Assembly: GCA_039029135.1 (NCBI GenBank)
Contig: JBCCGT010000042.1
Span: 1-27,899 of the forward strand
Reading direction: 5' to 3'
Length of the DNA stretch: 27,899 bases
Origin: JALZVT01 sp039029135
GTDB lineage: Bacteria; Pseudomonadota; Gammaproteobacteria; Pseudomonadales; Azotimanducaceae
The notes under the pieces were generated by a model that worked only from the letters and a program-made list of their open reading frames with translations, was not told where the DNA came from and made no database searches. Positions within the stretch are counted from its first letter, which is position 1. Every line of letters begins with the position of its first letter. Made by a program: the position numbers and the translations under genes. This document shows, in pieces, positions 1 through 7,147 of this stretch.

Positions 1-55
1 ATCGACTCCCGGGTTCCTTGGCAATAACGGGGTGCCACCACAATGCCGGGCGCCT

Positions 56-79
56 GGTTCAGAGTAACGACTCTGACCC
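56..79 (-). terminator. Stem-loop downstream of the six-cysteine protein gene
   Basis: A 7-bp perfect stem (TCAGAGT at 59-65 with ACTCTGA at 70-76) closes an AACG tetraloop, with two further G-C pairs outside one mismatch. It lies 11 bases past the stop codon of the minus-strand gene ending at 90. No U-run follows on the minus strand, so it could be a 3'-end protecting hairpin or a Rho-assisted end rather than a classical intrinsic terminator. Confidence 0.35.
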
Positions 80-89
80 TGGCGCTCGT

Positions 90-728
90 CTAGAAGCCAG
101 CCGCATACATGCCGTCGCTCTCTTCAGGCAGATAGCAAATTCGTCTCATACGGGTTTCCGTTCCGTCTATGAACGTGAAGATCATAGTATCGCCTTCCAG
201 GTGCCGACTGACGGTGTCGAAGAGATCGAATAGTCTGAAGATCACTCTGCTCTGTTCATCGACCTTGATAGCGCTGGCGAGATTGGTGCAGTTAGTCTGA
301 ACGTCTCGCGCGCCATTCTTGAGGGTGCCATCCATCCGAAAGTCGTGGATGAGGCCCGCCGTTGTGACGACCATTCTGTTGCCGCACTGCTCTACCCGCT
401 CGATATGCCCGATAAACCCCGATTCGGCCAACCATAGACCGCGCATATCGGGGACACCGGCCGCGAGAGGCTCACGGCACGCCTGCAAGATGGGCATCGG
501 CATCCGCGTAAAACCACAGTGGGGTGTGTATGCCTTCGGAATCTCATCTGCTATAGCGCCCCGGCCGTCGAGCTCTGGGGGATTACAGTAGTTCAACTCA
601 ACGCCGTCCCCGCTAAACACCCAGGGCGATGTCGTGTCCGGCGGGCGCGGCCAGAGGAAAAGATAGGCCACTATGCCGCCTACCAAAAGAACCAGACCAA
701 GCAAGCCAGCTAGCAGCGCCCTTTTCAT
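90..728 (-). CDS. Exported or membrane-anchored hypothetical protein with six cysteines
   Basis: I do not recognise the family. The 212-residue product begins MKR, followed by one hydrophobic helix at about residues 4-26 (leucine/glycine-rich, ending FLWPRPP). That is an uncleaved anchor or signal, so the rest probably lies in the periplasm. The soluble part has six cysteines (C48, C71, C84, C115, C147, C198), enough for three disulfides, and its second half (about 96-198) reads as alternating hydrophobic strands, so a small beta-rich fold is plausible. The start ATG has only a weak ribosome binding site. The gene lies 59 bp after the rhodanese gene on the same strand and may be the last member of that operon. 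Its base composition (roughly 50-57% G+C in the lines I counted) is clearly lower than its neighbours, which suggests a foreign or fast-evolving gene. Confidence 0.7.
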   Translation of the reverse strand: MKRALLAGLLGLVLLVGGIVAYLFLWPRPPDTTSPWVFSGDGVELNYCNPPELDGRGAIADEIPKAYTPHCGFTRMPMPILQACREPLAAGVPDMRGLWLAESGFIGHIERVEQCGNRMVVTTAGLIHDFRMDGTLKNGARDVQTNCTNLASAIKVDEQSRVIFRLFDLFDTVSRHLEGDTMIFTFIDGTETRMRRICYLPEESDGMYAAGF

Positions 729-787
729 GACGATGGTTTCTTAACGAAAGGCAACTCTTCGGCGATTCCGCAGAAACGGACCCAAGC

Positions 788-1213
788 CTATGTTGTCTCG
801 CGTCGGACCCACTTCGACGTCGCCGATACGTCTTCAACCGCACCGCCCGCCTTCTTCCAACCGTTGAAGCCGACTTCCAGATGAGCAACGTTCTGGTAGC
901 CCATGTCCTTCAACGCCAGCGTCGCATACACCGACCGGCCCCCGCCGGCACAGAAAGTCACGATGCGCTTGTCTTCCGCGAAGTAGTCGCGAAAGTAGGG
1001 GCTCGCCGGATCAGCCCAGAACTCGAGCATGCCGCGGGCCACGTTCTTCGCGCCGGGAATGGTGCCGAGATCGACGACCTCCTGAATCTCGCGCAGGTCG
1101 ACGAGCAACATCTCCTTGTCGGCCTCCATCTCCGCCTGCAGCGCGTCAACCGAGAGATTCTCGATCTGCTGCTTGAGCTGTTCGGTCTCTGCAAACACAT
1201 TCTTGATGGCCAT
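788..1213 (-). CDS. Single-domain rhodanese-like sulfurtransferase
   Basis: A 141-residue rhodanese domain, which normally moves sulfane sulfur through a cysteine persulfide. The active-site loop is CAGGGRS, with C88 as the nucleophile and R93 completing the CX4R pattern. The upstream LLVDLRE motif (about 37-43) and the C-terminal VGFNGWKKAGG motif are typical of the fold. The N-terminal ~20 residues form a short charged helix. I chose the ATG at 1213 because a strong GGGGGGAG ribosome binding site sits just upstream; an in-frame start further up, at 1282, would run through repeated non-coding sequence. The gene follows the GPH transporter on the same strand after about 107 bp. No signal peptide is seen, so it should be cytoplasmic. 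The sulfur donor and acceptor cannot be told from sequence. Confidence 0.88.
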   Translation of the reverse strand: MAIKNVFAETEQLKQQIENLSVDALQAEMEADKEMLLVDLREIQEVVDLGTIPGAKNVARGMLEFWADPASPYFRDYFAEDKRIVTFCAGGGRSVYATLALKDMGYQNVAHLEVGFNGWKKAGGAVEDVSATSKWVRRETT

Positions 1214-1221
1214 AACCACTC

Positions 1222-1256
1222 CCCCCTCTGTTTGTATCTGTTTGTATCTGTTCGTT
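1222..1256 (-). repeat. A/C-rich direct repeats in the rhodanese leader
   Basis: Read on the minus strand, the unit AACAGATACA occurs twice in tandem, followed by a third partial AACAGA. It then runs into the purine-rich ribosome binding site of the rhodanese gene. The tract is almost free of G and should be unstructured in the mRNA. A very similar arrangement precedes trxA. Confidence 0.7.
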
Positions 1257-1320
1257 TCTACTCGCGCCACACTGACAGCCACAGGTTAGCGCGTGTCCTA
1301 GGTTCGCGCAGTCCCAACCG

Positions 1321-2799
1321 TCACGGCCGGGTCGCCGGCTCACGACGCGCTTCGATCTGCGCCAGAATCTGCGCATGTCGCGCCCGATCGAGGCGGTAGC
1401 GCGAGTAGATCACGAGCGCAATCAACGCCGAGCCACCCATGATCGGTCCGGCCAGCACGCCCATGCGGATGAGCACATCCTGTTCGAGCTCTCCTGGCAC
1501 GGCCTCGAAGGGCAGCCGCACAAACAGATCCAGCATGACGCCGGCCGCGAAGTGCCCGAACGAGTAGGAGGCCTTCGCGAAGAACGCGCGCGCGGAGTAG
1601 AACAGGCCGTCCTCGCGCAGTCCGGTCTCCAGCTCGTTTTCGTCGATGACGTCGCCGATCATCGAATAGATGGCGACGCCGCCGACGCCCAGGCTGAACA
1701 GAAAGCCGACGGCATTGGCCAGCAGACAGGGCAACAGCGCCGGGTCCCCGTTCTCAGGCAGCAATCCAAGCAGTCGCAGATTGACGACCAATTGCGCGAA
1801 CAGGACCGTTCCCACGAGCGAGCCGAGCATCACCGGCTTCCGGTCGAATCGTTTCATCAGCAGCGGCGAGCAAACGGCTCCCAGGATCGCCGCAGGCGCG
1901 CCGACCAACCCGAACCAGCGGATCTGATCCGGCTGCAGCTCCCAGAAGTAGGTGTGCAGAAACACGTTGAGCGTGTCGTAGATGCCGCTGGCGATCATGA
2001 AAAAGAAATATCCGCACAGCAGCATCAGGTAGTTGCGGTTTTGCAGCGTGCGCAGCAGCGTCTTGAAGAAATAGCCCAGCGTAAACCGGGGTTGATCCGC
2101 CGGCCCCTGCGGCAGTCGCTGCGCGGCACGGGCCGTTCCCGCCGCACAGGTCCATATGGAGATCAGAATCACCGCGCACACCGCGAGCACCAGCGGCAGA
2201 TAGGACGCCGGATCGAGTTGCCCGGGCACCATAGCGCCGTCGCTCGCGCGGACGCGATCGCCCTGAAAGAAAGTCCAGGCAAAGAACGCGAAGCCCGAAC
2301 CCGCCAGATAGGTGAAGATCGTGTTCGCGCTGAATAGCTGCGAGCGCTCGTGCTGCTGTTTCGACAGCTCGCCGCCCAGCGCGAGGTGCGGGACGTTGAA
2401 CAGCGTGACACAGGCGCGCGACACAATGGTCCAGACGGCCACCCAGACAAACAGTCCGAGATCGTTGCCGAGCAGCGCCGACGGCGGTTTGAATATCGCG
2501 ACCAGCGCGATTGCGAGCGGCAGCGGCGCGGCCCACAGAAAAGGGTGGCGACGCCCCAACCGAGATCGATGGCGATCGGACACCAGTCCCACGAACGGAT
2601 CGGTGATCGCGTCCGCGATCAGCGCCAGCATGATCGCGAGGCCGATGAGCGTGTTGGAGAGGCCGATCGCCTGGTTGTAGTAGATCGTGACAAAGGTGTT
2701 GAACATGCCGAGGTAGGCCGCCTCGCCGATCGCGCCAACGCCAAAGGCCAGCTTCACGCCGAAACCAAGTTTGCGGGCTGAACCCTCGAGATCGCTCAC
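1321..2799 (-). CDS. MFS transporter, glycoside-pentoside-hexuronide:cation symporter type
   Basis: A 492-residue polytopic inner-membrane protein with about 12 hydrophobic segments. The region DPFVGLVSDR..SRLGRRHPFLW (about residues 67-90) is the signature cytoplasmic loop 2-3 of the GPH (MelB-like) family, which imports sugars or glycosides with Na+ or H+. The substrate cannot be read from sequence. The gene is 39 bp downstream of the E2 gene and in the same frame: only the E2 amber stop and 13 codons separate them. The start is GTG at 2799 with no good ribosome binding site. No other in-frame start exists between it and the E2 stop, so either translational coupling or the next ATG (residue 32) is possible. 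It ends with a charged tail of about 25 residues. Co-transcription with the E1/E2 genes suggests uptake of a compound whose breakdown feeds that complex, but this is inference. Confidence 0.87.
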   Translation of the reverse strand: MSDLEGSARKLGFGVKLAFGVGAIGEAAYLGMFNTFVTIYYNQAIGLSNTLIGLAIMLALIADAITDPFVGLVSDRHRSRLGRRHPFLWAAPLPLAIALVAIFKPPSALLGNDLGLFVWVAVWTIVSRACVTLFNVPHLALGGELSKQQHERSQLFSANTIFTYLAGSGFAFFAWTFFQGDRVRASDGAMVPGQLDPASYLPLVLAVCAVILISIWTCAAGTARAAQRLPQGPADQPRFTLGYFFKTLLRTLQNRNYLMLLCGYFFFMIASGIYDTLNVFLHTYFWELQPDQIRWFGLVGAPAAILGAVCSPLLMKRFDRKPVMLGSLVGTVLFAQLVVNLRLLGLLPENGDPALLPCLLANAVGFLFSLGVGGVAIYSMIGDVIDENELETGLREDGLFYSARAFFAKASYSFGHFAAGVMLDLFVRLPFEAVPGELEQDVLIRMGVLAGPIMGGSALIALVIYSRYRLDRARHAQILAQIEARREPATRP

Positions 2800-2838
2800 G
2801 ATCGCTGCGATGTGCCGTTCGACGAACGAGCTATAGAG

Positions 2839-4212
2839 CTACACCAACAACCGATACGGCGCCTCCAGAAACTGCTTCACACAGCGCAGGAACTCGGCGG
2901 CCGGGGCGCCGTCGACGACGCGATGATCCCAGGTTAGCGACAGATTCATGCGCGCGACTTTAATCGGTCGATCGCCGTCCCACGCGACGTCGTCGCGCAG
3001 CCGGTTGACGCCCAGAATGCCGGTCTGCGGCGAATTGATGATCGGCGTGAACGAATCGACGCCGAACATGCCCAGCGCCGACACCGTAAACGTGCCGCCG
3101 TCGAAGTCGTCCATCGTCAGCCGCTGATCGATCGCCGCCTGGGCGAGGCGACTGGTCTCGGCCGCGAGCTCCTTCAGGCTCAGGCGCGCCGCACCCCGCA
3201 CCACCGGCACCACTAGGCCCGCGGGCAGCGCGACCGCCATGCCAAGATTGATATCGCCCGGCACGGTGATTTCTTTATCGCCCCAGACCGCGTTCATCAG
3301 CGGATGCTCCGCCAGCGCCTTGACGACGGCGCGCATCACCACGTCGGTAAACGATGGCTTCACGCCGTCGTTCGTCCATTCCTCGACAAGCTGGCCGCGC
3401 ATCTTCACGGCGTCGTCCATGTCGACGTCCATGTTCATCGTGAGCTGCGCGCTGGACTGCAGGCTCTCATGCATGCGCGCGGCGATCGTGCGCCGCATCC
3501 CGGTCACAGGGACGGTCGAGTCAGCGCTGCTCGGCGCCGCCGGAGTCGAGCCGGGAGCCGTGCGGGCGAAGCTGTCGATATCGTCCTTGGTCACGCGACC
3601 GCCCGGACCGGTGCCGCGCACCTGCGTCAGGTCAACATCCAGCTCACGCGCTCGGCGCCGCGCCGCTGGCGAAGACCGACCGTCATCGACCGCAGCGGAG
3701 GGGCCATCGCCAACCCGCTGCGGCAGCCGCGCGGCCGCAGCCTGAACGTCCGCCTCGACGATGCGACCGCCGGGCCCCGTGCCGCCGACGGCGGTGATCT
3801 CCAGGCCGAGTTCGCGCGCCAGACGGCGCGCGGCCGGGGATGACAGCAGGCGACCGCCGTCGCCCGTAGTAGGCGCGGCGACCGAAGCCGGGGTCGGCGA
3901 CACTTCGGGCGGCGGTGCCGGTGCGCTTTCGCTGCCCGCGCCGCTTGCCGCAGGCAGCGCGTCGGGAATCGACTCCCCATCGGCATAGATGTAGCCGACG
4001 ATGTCACCCGGCTCCATCGCGACGCCTGTCTCCACGCTGTGCTTGACGACGCCGGTGGCCTCGGCATCGACGTCGAGGTTTACCTTCTCGGTTTCCAGCC
4101 GATACAGCAGTGCGCCCGCTTCGACGCGCTCGCCGTCCGCGACGTACCACTCTTCCACGACGCCCTCGGTCATGTTCATGCCGACCTTGACGAGATAGAT
4201 CTCAGTGGGCAT
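2839..4212 (-). CDS. 2-oxo acid dehydrogenase E2, dihydrolipoamide acyltransferase with two subunit-binding domains
   Basis: The 457-residue core acyltransferase of a pyruvate/acetoin dehydrogenase-type complex. Domains in order are: an N-terminal lipoyl domain (1-78) with lipoylated K43 in ETEKVNLDV; an Ala/Pro/Ser linker (about 85-120); a first peripheral subunit-binding domain (123-160, SSPAARRLARELG then GTGPGGRIVEADV); a second copy (180-215, SSPAARRRARELD then GTGPGGRVTKDDI); another flexible linker; and the catalytic domain (about 233-457), with the active-site pattern DHRVVDG (H430, D434). It transfers the acyl group from lipoyl-lysine to CoA. Most E2 proteins have a single subunit-binding domain, so the duplication is noteworthy. 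The start ATG has a GGGGAGG site 6 bases upstream. It follows the E1 beta gene after 55 bp. No E3 (lipoamide dehydrogenase) is present in the window, so E3 must be supplied from elsewhere. Confidence 0.93.
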   Translation of the reverse strand: MPTEIYLVKVGMNMTEGVVEEWYVADGERVEAGALLYRLETEKVNLDVDAEATGVVKHSVETGVAMEPGDIVGYIYADGESIPDALPAASGAGSESAPAPPPEVSPTPASVAAPTTGDGGRLLSSPAARRLARELGLEITAVGGTGPGGRIVEADVQAAAARLPQRVGDGPSAAVDDGRSSPAARRRARELDVDLTQVRGTGPGGRVTKDDIDSFARTAPGSTPAAPSSADSTVPVTGMRRTIAARMHESLQSSAQLTMNMDVDMDDAVKMRGQLVEEWTNDGVKPSFTDVVMRAVVKALAEHPLMNAVWGDKEITVPGDINLGMAVALPAGLVVPVVRGAARLSLKELAAETSRLAQAAIDQRLTMDDFDGGTFTVSALGMFGVDSFTPIINSPQTGILGVNRLRDDVAWDGDRPIKVARMNLSLTWDHRVVDGAPAAEFLRCVKQFLEAPYRLLV

Positions 4213-4267
4213 CCAGCGCCTCCCCAGACTTGCTGCTGATCGTTGTTGTTATCGCGGTCGGCGCTGA

Positions 4268-5272
4268 CTACAGGCCGAGCTGCGTTTTGGCTTCGGCAAC
4301 GATGCGCTCCGCGTTCGGCACGTATACGGCCTCAAGCGCCGGCGAAAACGGGACCGGGGAGAAGGGCGCGCCCACGCGCGTGACGGGCGCGTCCAGATAG
4401 TCGAACGCATGCTCCTGAATCTGCGCCGCGACCTCGCCGCCAAAGCCGCCGAAGCGCACGGCCTCGTGCACGACCATCACGCGGTGCGTCTTTTTCACCG
4501 ACTGCACGACGGTGTCGGTGTCGAACGGCTGCAGCGAGCGCGCGTCGATCACCTCGGTATCGATGCCCTGCGCTTTCAGCGTCTCCGCCGCCTTCAGCGA
4601 CTCGTGCACCATGCGGCCCCAGGAGACGATGGTGAAGTTGCTGCCCGGACGCAGGACGTTCGCCTCGCCGATGGGAATCTCGTAGGCCTCTTCGGGCACC
4701 TCGCCCTGCAGCGCGAGCAGGGTCTTCAGCATCACGACGATGACCGGATTGTCGTCGCGCGCAGCGCTGATGATCAGCCCCTTCGCGTCGCGCGGCGAGG
4801 ACGCCATCACAACCTTTAAGCCCGGCAGATGACAGATCCAGGCCTCCAGACTCTGGCTGTGCTGCGCCGCCAGGCTTGCACCCGCACCCGCCATCGTCAG
4901 CATGGTCACCGGTAGCGTCGCGCGGCCGCCGAACATGTAGCGCATCTTGGCCAGCTGATTCGCGACCTCGTCCATGCACTCGCCCAGAAAGTCCATGAAC
5001 ATCAGATCGATGATCGGCCGACAGCCGGTTGCCGCCGCGCCGACGCCCAGACCGACGATCCCTTCTTCCGAGATCGGCGTGTCGATCACTCGATGCTCGC
5101 CGAACTGTTTCTGCAGACCGTTAAAGTAGCCGTAGACGCTGCCCGCGCCGCCGATGTCTTCACCCGCCGCGAACGCGTCGGGCTGTTCCTCTAGAACGGT
5201 TCGAATTCCCTCGTTGATGGCGGACACGTAAGGCAAGGTGCGCGCTTCGCTGGGTACTGCGGCTTCTGCCAT
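4268..5272 (-). CDS. 2-oxo acid dehydrogenase E1 component, beta subunit (AcoB/PdhB-like)
   Basis: A 334-residue transketolase-type beta subunit. It pairs with the alpha subunit to form the thiamine-diphosphate E1 enzyme, which decarboxylates a 2-oxo acid, or cleaves acetoin in AcoAB enzymes, and passes the acyl group to E2. Visible landmarks are AGEDIG (about 36-41), the glutamate-bearing DTPISEEGIVGLGVG (64-78, the cofactor-activating region), and AAQHSQSLEAW (135-145), the conserved catalytic-histidine loop. The C-terminal domain (about 200-334) carries the usual VVHEAVRFGGFGGEVAAQI stretch. I chose the ATG at 5272 because AAGGA lies 8 bases upstream. The longer frame to 5344 starts with a basic, low-complexity stretch and overlaps the end of the E1 alpha gene. 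The gene sits 78 bp after E1 alpha. The substrate (pyruvate, acetoin or a branched-chain oxo acid) is not settled by sequence. Confidence 0.93.
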   Translation of the reverse strand: MAEAAVPSEARTLPYVSAINEGIRTVLEEQPDAFAAGEDIGGAGSVYGYFNGLQKQFGEHRVIDTPISEEGIVGLGVGAAATGCRPIIDLMFMDFLGECMDEVANQLAKMRYMFGGRATLPVTMLTMAGAGASLAAQHSQSLEAWICHLPGLKVVMASSPRDAKGLIISAARDDNPVIVVMLKTLLALQGEVPEEAYEIPIGEANVLRPGSNFTIVSWGRMVHESLKAAETLKAQGIDTEVIDARSLQPFDTDTVVQSVKKTHRVMVVHEAVRFGGFGGEVAAQIQEHAFDYLDAPVTRVGAPFSPVPFSPALEAVYVPNAERIVAEAKTQLGL

Positions 5273-5350
5273 GGCTGTATTCCTTGTCGTTGTTCTTTTT
5301 TGTTTGGCGGCTTTGCTTGGCGGCTTCGCTCGTCTGTCCCCCAAGTGTGC

Positions 5351-6322
5351 TCAGGCATAGACGTCTTCGGTGACACTCTCGGGCGACGGCAGTGGGCTTT
5401 CGTCAGCAAACTCAATCGCCTTTTCGATGTCGGCCTGCACAGCGGCGTGCAGCGCCTCGATCTCGTCCTCGCTCATGATGTTGTCGCCAAGAATGCGCGC
5501 CTCGATCAGCTTGATCGGATCGCGCTTTTGCCACTCCTCGACCTCTTCGTCGGTGCGATACGAAAGCCCCATGCCGCGAATACCGACGTGATCGAAGAAC
5601 CGATAGGTCTTGCACTCCAACAGCGTCGGGCCCTCGCCGCCGCGCGCGCGCTCGATCGCGTCCCCCGCGGCCTCGAACACGGCGTAGGCATCCATTCCGT
5701 CGCAGATGACGCCGGGCATGCCGTAGCCCTGCGCCCGATCGGCGATGTCCTCGATCGCCTGGTGATTGCGCTGGGCGGTGTATTCGCCGTAGCCATTGTT
5801 CTCGCAGACGAGAATCAAAGGCAGCTTGTACAGGCCCGCCATGTTGGCCGCCTCGTGAAACGCGCCCTCGTTGCTGGCGCCGTCGCCGAAGAAACACGCG
5901 GCCACGCGATCGTTGCCCTTGAACTTGTTAGAGAACGCGGCCCCCATTGCGATCGGCGGCCCGCCGCCGACGATGCCGTTGGCGCCGAGCATGCCGACCT
6001 CCATATTGGAGATATGCATGCTGCCGCCCTTGCCCTTGCAGTAGCCCGTCGACTTGCCGTACAGCTCCGCGAACATCTTGTGGAACTCGCCACCCTTGGC
6101 GACGAGGTGACCGTGCCCGCGGTGGGTGCTGGTGATCTGGTCCTGGTCGGTGAGGTGCACCATGACGCCGGCGGCGACTGCCTCCTCCCCGACGTACAGA
6201 TGCAGGGCGCCGGGTATCTTGCCGCTCTCCATCAGTTTGCCCGCCGTCTCCTCGAACCGACGGATCCGCACCATGCGGTTATGCATGTCGCGAATGGCGT
6301 CCTCATTTAATACGGCCTGCAC
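5351..6322 (-). CDS. 2-oxo acid dehydrogenase E1 component, alpha subunit (AcoA/PdhA-like)
   Basis: A 323-residue alpha subunit carrying the thiamine-diphosphate/magnesium motif: GDGASNEG at 146-153 followed by ENN at 174-176. HRGHGH (67-72) is the conserved active-site loop, and GGSMHISNMEVGMLGANGIV (residues 99-118) is the typical E1 alpha segment. The short length and GIVGGGPPIAMGAA resemble acetoin dehydrogenase alpha subunits (AcoA) or gram-positive-type PdhA more than the single-chain AceE of many gammaproteobacteria. Its start is GTG at 6322, with a purine-rich GGGGGAG site; an internal ATG at residue 13 is the alternative. It is the first gene of the leftward E1 alpha-E1 beta-E2-transporter run, so the operon promoter should lie in the 345-bp region to its right. 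Confidence 0.93.
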   Translation of the reverse strand: MQAVLNEDAIRDMHNRMVRIRRFEETAGKLMESGKIPGALHLYVGEEAVAAGVMVHLTDQDQITSTHRGHGHLVAKGGEFHKMFAELYGKSTGYCKGKGGSMHISNMEVGMLGANGIVGGGPPIAMGAAFSNKFKGNDRVAACFFGDGASNEGAFHEAANMAGLYKLPLILVCENNGYGEYTAQRNHQAIEDIADRAQGYGMPGVICDGMDAYAVFEAAGDAIERARGGEGPTLLECKTYRFFDHVGIRGMGLSYRTDEEVEEWQKRDPIKLIEARILGDNIMSEDEIEALHAAVQADIEKAIEFADESPLPSPESVTEDVYA

Positions 6323-6667
6323 GGCGTCTCCCCCTTCCTGCTGATTACTGAGTGCGTGAGCACATCGCCGGCACGGCCGGCTGCCCGGATCTGCTTCGGG
6401 ATCCGGATTATTGATTGACCATCATAACCCGCGGTTGGCGCGATCAATACTGAAGCATGTACTAATATTGACCGGGCGCAGGTTCGGTACACTCGGCATT
6501 GACCCGCGAAGGGGCCGCGCCGCACCATCACTGTGGACCGTTAGCACCGAGGCGCTCAATAGGTCTCCGCGGAAGTAGCGCAGGCGGCGGACCGGCGCAC
6601 GGGGAACGCGGCGGATCTGTGCGCGGGGAAGAGCGCGCGGGGAAAGAATAGAAAGGGGAGCATTGGC
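6323..6667. promoter_or_regulatory. Divergent control region between the E1/E2 operon and the DUF35-thiolase genes
   Basis: A 345-bp stretch without a gene. It holds three copies of ATTGACC on the plus strand (6414-6420, 6467-6473, 6498-6504). An inverted repeat CCGGAT-N10-ATCCGG lies at 6385-6406, and two GCCGGC palindromes at 6367-6372 and 6376-6381; all of these would be in the 5' leader of the E1 alpha transcript. Close to the DUF35 gene are three near-copies of GCGCRCGGGGAA (6595-6606, 6619-6630, 6633-6644). No regulator gene is adjacent. Which protein binds here cannot be said. Confidence 0.5.
6421..6447 (-). promoter_or_regulatory. Putative sigma-70-type promoter of the E1/E2 operon
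   Basis: On the minus strand TTGATC (6447-6442) and TATGAT (6426-6421) are separated by 15 bases, or by 16 if ATTGAT is taken as the -35 element. Initiation near 6414 would give a leader of about 90 nt before the GTG start. The first ATTGACC copy (6414-6420) sits at the predicted start point and could be an operator. This rests on motif matching only. Confidence 0.35.
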
Positions 6668-7114
6668 GTGAGTTCACTCGTCAGCAATCAGGAGCCGATC
6701 GCGAAAGGTCTGTTCACCTGGCCATCGAACGACCCGCGGCTGCTCGGCAGCCGCTGCAACAACTGCGGGGTCATTACCTTCCCCGCCAAGAACAGCTGCC
6801 CCGCCTGCTCCGGCGTGGACACCGAGACCATCGAGCTCGAACGCCGCGGCACGCTGTGGACCTACACCGAGCAGTGCTTCTATCCGAAGAGCCCGCCCTA
6901 CGACGGTCCGGAAACGCCCGAGACCTTCAAGCCCTTCGCCGTCGGCTACGTCGAGCTGCCGGGACAGACGCGCGTGCAGGCACGCATCAAGACCGACGAC
7001 ATCAGCAAGCTCAGGATCGGCATGACGCTGGAACTGGTCGTCGAGAAATACATCGAGCGCGACGGCAAAGACATCGTCGCCTATTTCTTTCAGCCCGTCG
7101 ACGAAATCGACTGA
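6668..7114 (+). CDS. DUF35 OB-fold protein with zinc ribbon, partner of acyl-CoA thiolase
   Basis: A 148-residue two-part protein. The N-terminal rubredoxin-like zinc ribbon has four cysteines, C30-x2-C33 and C44-x2-C47. It is followed by an OB-fold acyl-CoA-associated domain (about 58-140, with RGTLWTYT and FAVGYVELP). Proteins of this family act as obligate partners of thiolase-like enzymes: in steroid side-chain degradation a DUF35 protein or domain forms a complex with the aldolase Ltp2, and in toluene degradation BbsA pairs with thiolase BbsB. The GTG start at 6668 has an AAAGGGGAG site upstream. A thiolase-like gene begins 33 bp after its stop, which fits the usual gene pairing. The acyl-CoA substrate is not identifiable from sequence. 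Confidence 0.9.
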   Translation: MSSLVSNQEPIAKGLFTWPSNDPRLLGSRCNNCGVITFPAKNSCPACSGVDTETIELERRGTLWTYTEQCFYPKSPPYDGPETPETFKPFAVGYVELPGQTRVQARIKTDDISKLRIGMTLELVVEKYIERDGKDIVAYFFQPVDEID

Positions 7115-7147
7115 TTCGTTCGGGCGCAACCAAACGGGGAGATCATC

